From positions 1 through 19,289 of the forward strand of contig CAYFUR010000072.1 in the NCBI GenBank assembly GCA_964346275.1: 19,289 nt of DNA. Reading direction: 5' to 3'. Shown one piece after another: positions 13,479-19,289 of this stretch. Origin of the DNA: CAYFUR01 sp964346275. Its GTDB lineage: Bacteria; Sumerlaeota; Sumerlaeia; SLMS01. Position numbers and translations under genes: made by a program. Under the pieces are notes generated by a model. The model was not told the DNA's origin. It made no database searches and saw only the letters and a program-made list of their open reading frames with translations. The first letter of the stretch is position 1. Each line of letters starts with the position of its first letter.

Positions 13479-14381
13479 TCACGGTCTTCTGACGCCGTAG
13501 ACCAAAACCACGCCGCAGCCCGCCACCGCGAGACCAACCAAGTCTGTGGGGATCAGCCTGTCCCCAAAGGCGATCCACGCCATCACCATGGTGACCGGCG
13601 GACTCAGGTAAAACAGGCTGGCTACACGCGTGGCATCCTCGCGGGCGAGCAGGCGCCACATGGCCCAGTAAGCTCCCAGGGAGACCGGCAGGATCAGCCA
13701 CGCCATGGTTCCGATAAAGGGGGCCGTCCATTCCGTGGCGAAACTCTCGGCCAACCAGGCGGGAAGCAGCAACGCAAGCGCCGTTGCGGAACCCTGATAG
13801 AAAAGAGTCGTATCGAGCGGCATGTTTCTGAAGGTGCCGTTTCGCACCCAGCGCCGCTGGAGCAGGCTCGCCGCCGTGATAGCCACGACTGATCCGAACG
13901 GAATCAGGTAGCCCGTTGCCGGCACCGTGGCGTCCTGGGAGAGGCGGGCACCGACGGCGATCAGGACGCCGAAGAAGCCCAGGATTAATCCGAGCCACTG
14001 CCGGGCGCTTGTTCGCTCGCCGAGGACGACACCGGAAAGGGTGCCCGTCAGCAAAGGCTGGAGTGCGGTGACCAGGGCGACGATCCCCGCCGGGACTCCC
14101 TGGTTCAAGGCGACCAGAACACACGACAGCCAAACGCCATGAGCCAGCACGCCAATAAAGCCCACCTGTCCCGCCGCAATGGGTCCCGGCCAGGACAGGC
14201 GCCTGGAAAAGAGCAGCCACAAGCCAAGCAGCCCGGCGACAGCTACATAGCGCCAGAACAATAACGTCCAGGGCCCGGCGAACGGCAGGCCATACTCGGC
14301 ACCGATGAAGCCGGAATTCCAAAGCAGGACGAATAAAACTTCGAGGCTGAGGATGCGAAAGAGAAGAGTTTTGGAGTCCAT
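13479..14381 (-). CDS. EamA-family DMT-superfamily permease
   Basis: The 300-residue protein has about ten hydrophobic segments arranged as two EamA repeats (about 10-140 and 158-298). The first carries VLLWNSGFIGAEYGL and the repeat-end pattern LQPLLTGTLSGVVLGER near 107-123; the second ends with SPPVTMVMAWIAFGDRL near 257-273 followed by GLAVAGCGVVLVYG. Such proteins export or import amino acids, nucleotides or other small metabolites; substrate is not predictable. GAGAGGA lies just before the ATG at 14379-14381. It stands downstream of katG on the same strand but is separated from it by a terminator hairpin. It lies about 200 bases upstream of satP, and that interval holds nothing else I can identify apart from a possible satP promoter. 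Confidence 0.88.
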   Translation of the reverse strand: MDSKTLLFRILSLEVLFVLLWNSGFIGAEYGLPFAGPWTLLFWRYVAVAGLLGLWLLFSRRLSWPGPIAAGQVGFIGVLAHGVWLSCVLVALNQGVPAGIVALVTALQPLLTGTLSGVVLGERTSARQWLGLILGFFGVLIAVGARLSQDATVPATGYLIPFGSVVAITAASLLQRRWVRNGTFRNMPLDTTLFYQGSATALALLLPAWLAESFATEWTAPFIGTMAWLILPVSLGAYWAMWRLLAREDATRVASLFYLSPPVTMVMAWIAFGDRLIPTDLVGLAVAGCGVVLVYGVRRP

Positions 14382-14513
14382 GGTCCTCTCAAGAGAGAAT
14401 TTGGTGCCGGACGCAAACCCAAAGCAACATTGCCCCGGCAGTCCTCAAAGACGCTACGAAGTCAAACTGCGGAAATCTCATCGTATTTTCCGAAGGCCTG
14501 GCCAGAGCAAAAT

Positions 14514-14543
14514 AAAGTCCTCCGGTGGATTCCGGAGGACTTT
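14514..14543 (-). terminator. Terminator hairpin after katG
   Basis: AAAGTCCTCCGG (14514-14525) and CCGGAGGACTTT (14532-14543) form a perfect 12-bp stem with a 6-base loop, about 30 bases after the katG stop. On the minus strand it ends in ACTTTATTTTG, a U-rich tail. It could work in both directions. Confidence 0.88.
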
Positions 14544-14573
14544 CTTTTCCGCGCAGAGCCGGGAGCCGGGATT

Positions 14574-16793
<2,220 letters not shown>

Positions 16794-16828
16794 AGGAACA
16801 CTTCCCCTGAGTGAGATGGAGATCAAAG

Positions 16829-16858
16829 GCGGTCAATCGATCGATTCTTTTGGACCGC
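16829..16858. repeat. Nested palindromes in the katG leader
   Basis: GCGGTC (16829-16834) and GACCGC (16853-16858) are inverted repeats; between them lies the perfect 12-base palindrome AATCGATCGATT (16835-16846). Both lie downstream of the predicted katG -10 on the minus strand, so they would be in the mRNA leader, or bind a dimeric regulator. Confidence 0.6.
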
Positions 16859-16890
16859 TATCCAAGGCTTGAGGCGTAGCACCCTTTCCC

Positions 16891-16896
16891 GTATAA
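16891..16896 (-). promoter_or_regulatory. Predicted katG -10 element
   Basis: On the minus strand the hexamer is TTATAC. A 17-base spacer upstream would put a poor -35 (TGCCTA) at 16914-16919, inside the OxyR-type operator. A weak -35 with an overlapping activator site is what OxyR-dependent promoters usually show. The spacer itself is nearly all an inverted repeat, GGAAAT-N4-ATTTCC (16898-16913). Confidence 0.55.
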
Positions 16897-16901
16897 GGGA
16901 A

Positions 16902-16937
16902 ATACAAATTTCCTAGGCAGCGATAGGCGGCGCCTAT
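16902..16937. promoter_or_regulatory. oxyR box: OxyR-type operator between katG and oxyR
   Basis: One half is an exact ATAG-N7-CTAT (16923-16937). Six bases further toward katG lies CTAG-N7-GTAT (16902-16916), matching 6 of 8 of the same tetramers. The known Escherichia coli pattern is four such tetramers spaced by 7. The perfect half ends four bases before the oxyR ATG, so it would also cover the oxyR start region, consistent with autorepression. Confidence 0.65.
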
Positions 16938-16941
16938 AACC

Positions 16942-17847
16942 ATGGACATCCAAAGAATACGCTATTTCCTCGAAGTCGCCCGGCAGAAAAACTTTTCGCG
17001 AGCAGCAGAGATTTGCCATGTCTCCCAGCCCTCTCTGAGCCAGCAGATCAAGAAATTGGAGGAGGAAGTCGGCGGGCCATTATTCCACCGCAACCACGGC
17101 CGCGTCGCGATCTCGCCCCTTGGAGAATCTTTTCTGCAATATGCCCAGGCAATTATGGCCAGCGTGGCCTCGGCAGAAGAATTTGTCGCCGAAACGTTTT
17201 CCCAAGCCCGCCGGGTTGTCCGCTTCGGCGCCCTTCCCACCATCGCGCCTTATCTCGTGCCTGAAATCTTTACGGCGATCAGCAAACGCGAGCCAGGCAT
17301 CAAATTCGAGCTGTTGGAAAACCGAACCGAGTATTTGATCGAAGCCCTTGCCATCGGCACCATCGATTTCGCCCTGATGAGCCCGCCCACCAGCATCGAC
17401 AGCGTTTGTGACCACCTGGTGCTCTGCCGCGATGAACTTTTGCTGACACTTCCCGCCAATCACCCCCTGGCGAATGCCAGGCGTATATCCCCGGCGAAGC
17501 TTGCCGATGAAAGTATCATCCTCCTCGAGGACTCTCACTGCCTGTCCCGCCAGGTGGCGGATTACTGCACCCGCGCGGGCCTGACCCCCGACATCAGCAT
17601 CCGGGGCTCACAGATTGAGACTCTTTTACGCCTGGTCGAACTTGGCTTTGGCCTGACCTTCACCCCCCAAATCGCGGTCGATGCCAACATCGGCAGCAAG
17701 CTCGTCTTCCGTTCCCTGAGCAAAGATCCCTGCTACCGCGAGATCCGGCTCATGTGGCTGCGGCAACCGGTCCTCGCCCGGTCTCTCAAGCTGGTCCTCA
17801 ACGTTCTTCAGGAGCATTTCGCGCTGCAGGGTGCCTCCTCTCGGTAG
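16942..17847 (+). CDS. oxyR: Peroxide-sensing LysR-type regulator OxyR
   Basis: The 301-residue LysR-type regulator has an N-terminal winged helix-turn-helix (about 1-60: MDIQRIRYFLEVARQKNFSR, AAEICHVSQPSLSQQIKKLE) and a two-lobe sensor domain. It keeps both OxyR redox cysteines at OxyR spacing: C200 in LLEDSHC and C209 in ADYC, nine residues apart as C199 and C208 of Escherichia coli. Peroxide would oxidise them to a disulfide and activate target genes. Divergence from katG with an operator between them is the classic arrangement. The ATG at 16942 has no visible Shine-Dalgarno, because the operator occupies its upstream bases; translation may be leaderless or weak. The only other ORF nearby is the aldo/keto reductase gene downstream on the same strand, about 180 bases away. 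Confidence 0.93.
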   Translation: MDIQRIRYFLEVARQKNFSRAAEICHVSQPSLSQQIKKLEEEVGGPLFHRNHGRVAISPLGESFLQYAQAIMASVASAEEFVAETFSQARRVVRFGALPTIAPYLVPEIFTAISKREPGIKFELLENRTEYLIEALAIGTIDFALMSPPTSIDSVCDHLVLCRDELLLTLPANHPLANARRISPAKLADESIILLEDSHCLSRQVADYCTRAGLTPDISIRGSQIETLLRLVELGFGLTFTPQIAVDANIGSKLVFRSLSKDPCYREIRLMWLRQPVLARSLKLVLNVLQEHFALQGASSR

Positions 17848-18030
17848 GGGGGCATCGCAAGCGGCCCGTGAAAATCGTACTAAAGCCCGCCCCATCGAAC
17901 TCGGGCCCCGTGGAGCGGTGGCGGCGCGGGACCTTTGCGGGCGCCCCGGGTCTTCGTCCTTGCACTGCTCGCTTCCTCACGCCATATTCCATGCAGGCCC
18001 ATCCGAACATTTCTGAAAGGTGGTCACCCC

Positions 18031-18906
18031 ATGTCAGCCCCAGCTCTTCCACGCAGACAATTCGGACGAGCGGAGGATCAACTCTCCGTCATCGGCTTCG
18101 GCGGGATTCTCGTCATGAACGAGGACCAGAAAACCGCCAACGAACGTGTCGCCCGGGCATTCGAGCGGGGCGTGACATACTTCGATGTCGCGCCCTCCTA
18201 TGGGAATGCCGAGCACATGCTCGGACCCGCCCTGGAACCCTACCGCAAGGATGTCTTTCTGGCGTGCAAGACAACGGAACGATCCCGGGATGCGGCAAAG
18301 GCGGACTTCGAGGAATCCCTCCGGCGAATGCGCACCGATTACTTCGATCTGTATCAACTCCACGCCATCACCGATGTCGGGCAAGATGTCGAGGCCGTGT
18401 TTGCGCCCGATGGTGTCATGGACTTTCTGATGCAGATGAAGCGCGAGGGCCGCGTTCGTTACATAGGATTCTCTGCCCATTCGGAAGAAGCTGCTCTCGC
18501 GGCCTTTGATCGTTACGATTTTGACTCGGTTTTGTTCCCCGTGAACTTCACAACATGGCATGGGGGGCACTTTGGCGAGCCCATTATGAAGCGGGCCCAG
18601 GAGACAGGCGCCGCCCGCCTCGCACTCAAAGGCATGGCTCTTCAAAAATGGCAGGAAAGCGATCAGAAGCGGGAGAAATACACCAAGGTCTGGTACGAGC
18701 CCATCACGGATCGCGAGCTGGCGGGCAAGGCCCTGCGGTGGGCGCTCAATCAGCCCATTACCGCCGCTCTGCCGCCCGGCGAATGGGATTTCTACGAGTG
18801 GGCCCTGGAGATTGCCGAGAACCTGCGGCCGCCCACGCCCGAAGAAAACGACGAACTGGTCGCTCACGCCGAAGGGCTCGCACCGATTTTCCCGCTCAGC
18901 GAATAA
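18031..18906 (+). CDS. Aldo/keto reductase
   Basis: This 291-residue NAD(P)H-dependent oxidoreductase has the AKR catalytic tetrad in order: D52 in YFDVAPSYG, Y57, K80 in LACKTTE, and H111 in LYQLHAI. The barrel start is LSVIGFGGILV, and VRYIGFSAHSEE near 150 is the usual GFS strand. The C-terminal part (ALRWALNQPITAALPPGEWDFYEW) replaces the typical 'IPG' cofactor loop with LPPGEWDF, a pattern seen in some bacterial AKRs of unknown substrate. The ATG at 18031-18033 follows AAAGGTGG; a longer in-frame start would add an unrelated segment and is rejected. The gene follows oxyR on the same strand after 183 bases without a recognisable feature. A role in detoxifying reactive carbonyls under oxidative stress is possible from position only. 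Confidence 0.88.
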   Translation: MSAPALPRRQFGRAEDQLSVIGFGGILVMNEDQKTANERVARAFERGVTYFDVAPSYGNAEHMLGPALEPYRKDVFLACKTTERSRDAAKADFEESLRRMRTDYFDLYQLHAITDVGQDVEAVFAPDGVMDFLMQMKREGRVRYIGFSAHSEEAALAAFDRYDFDSVLFPVNFTTWHGGHFGEPIMKRAQETGAARLALKGMALQKWQESDQKREKYTKVWYEPITDRELAGKALRWALNQPITAALPPGEWDFYEWALEIAENLRPPTPEENDELVAHAEGLAPIFPLSE

Positions 18907-18924
18907 GAGCGTCTGGCGGGGGAG

Positions 18925-19001
18925 TGGAGCACCTGGCCAGATTCAAGCTGGCGCCCCGACCCATGATAAGGCAGTTGCTCTGCCAACCGGGCTGCACGAG
19001 G
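18925..19001 (-). pseudogene. Degenerate tRNA-like sequence
   Basis: Read on the minus strand, 77 bases show a tRNA-like plan: D arm GCCC-GGTTGGCA-GAGC, a 7-base anticodon-loop position CTTATCA, a perfect T arm GCCAG-CTTGAAT-CTGGC, and CCA after the acceptor position. The acceptor (4 of 7 pairs) and anticodon stem (about 3 of 5) are poorly paired, so it is not a working tRNA. It could be a decayed copy or coincidence, since it overlaps an open frame on the other strand. Confidence 0.32.
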
Positions 19002-19289
19002 ACATTCGGCGAGAGGATAGACATTACCCTCCGGAGAAACCCCGTTGTCGCTTCAAAAGTCTCTCAAACGAAATGGCTCGCCAATAAAGCCATCTACCGC
19101 ACCCGTAAAGCGATCGCCGATGGGGGCGAACTGATCGTCATCGCTCCCGGCGTCGAACGTTTTGGCGAACAGCCCGATGTTGACGCGATGATCCGCCGCC
19201 ACGGTTACAAAGGGACGCCGCACACGATGGAAGCCTATGGCGCCGATCCGGAACTGCGCGGCCTAGCCCACGCCGCCGCGCACCTGATC
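18963..19289 (+). pseudogene. LarA-like (nickel-dependent lactate racemase family) fragment, N-terminus missing, runs off right edge
   Basis: An open plus-strand frame from ATG 18963 (or GTG 18924) to the window end gives over 100 residues. From about 19070 it reads KWLANKAIYRTRKAIADGG, ELIVIAPGVERFGE, then DAMIRRHGYKGTP and ELRGLAHAAAHLI. This resembles the C-terminal half of LarA-type proteins (lactate racemase domain), where a 'NK.iY.a..ai.dGG.iIv.apg' segment is typical. Family members carry some 250 or more residues before this point; here the upstream 40 codons (MIRQLLCQPGC...) show no similarity and run into the aldo/keto reductase end. I infer a 5'-truncated copy or an assembly join, next to the tRNA-like remnant. 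It is not known whether the reading frame is intact beyond the window. Confidence 0.5.

Noticed and set aside
13455..13480. AGGGC...GCCCT hairpin at the EamA stop as a terminator
   Set aside because: Only five base pairs with a long loop, overlapping the stop codon; too weak to list as a feature.
13294..14322. Second long minus-strand frame over the EamA permease
   Set aside because: It is Arg/Pro/Gly-rich with no membrane segments, while the overlapping frame gives a clean ten-helix permease.

Overview
This is a GC-rich bacterial window, most likely a metagenome-assembled scaffold: three runs of exactly 100 N each interrupt a gene. The mix of an ectoine-type catabolic operon, a DUF5696-like glycoside hydrolase remnant, a heparin-lyase-like polysaccharide lyase, a LarA-like fragment and several small exported proteins suggests a free-living heterotroph from saline or marine settings, perhaps of the Planctomycetes/Hydrogenedentes type. 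That placement is inference; no rRNA or marker gene is present.

Layout. 1-521 (-) is a damaged glycoside hydrolase gene that leaves the window. 644-1108 (-) is a small lipoprotein, 1215-1958 (-) a ZIP metal transporter, and 2061-2489 (-) a very small exported protein with a secretin-like tail, broken by a gap. 2592-7661 (-) is a tight four-gene operon, transcribed M20 deacetylase > EctB-like aminotransferase > metal-site-less M24 'peptidase' > aldehyde dehydrogenase. I read it as a doeB2-doeD-doeA-doeC ectoine degradation operon taking ectoine to aspartate. It is insulated upstream by a strong terminator (7748-7784) behind a DEAD-box RNA helicase gene (7813-9027, -) and probably ends at a weaker hairpin (2533-2561). 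A CzcD-like cation diffusion facilitator follows (9305-10086, -, gap inside).

The middle turns to the plus strand: a secreted polysaccharide lyase (10256-11062) with a possible 35-codon leader ORF, an inverted array of degenerate hexamers (11089-11203), a small conserved-looking protein (11349-11684) and an exported GlcG/HbpS-type haem-binding protein (11781-12524) with a clear terminator. Convergent to these are a SatP acetate transporter (12616-13278, -) and an EamA permease (13479-14381, -).

The right part is an oxidative-stress module: katG (14574-16793, -) and a divergent oxyR (16942-17847, +), which keeps both redox cysteines. The shared intergenic region carries an OxyR-type operator placed over the predicted katG -35. 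An aldo/keto reductase follows (18031-18906, +). The right edge holds a degenerate tRNA-like sequence overlapping a LarA-like fragment that lacks its N-terminal half.

The most informative points are the ectoine operon, supported by loss of all five M24 metal ligands in the DoeA candidate; the oxyR-katG operator; the two broken genes at the window edges; and the hexamer inverted repeat. I see no CRISPR array, transposase or integrase.
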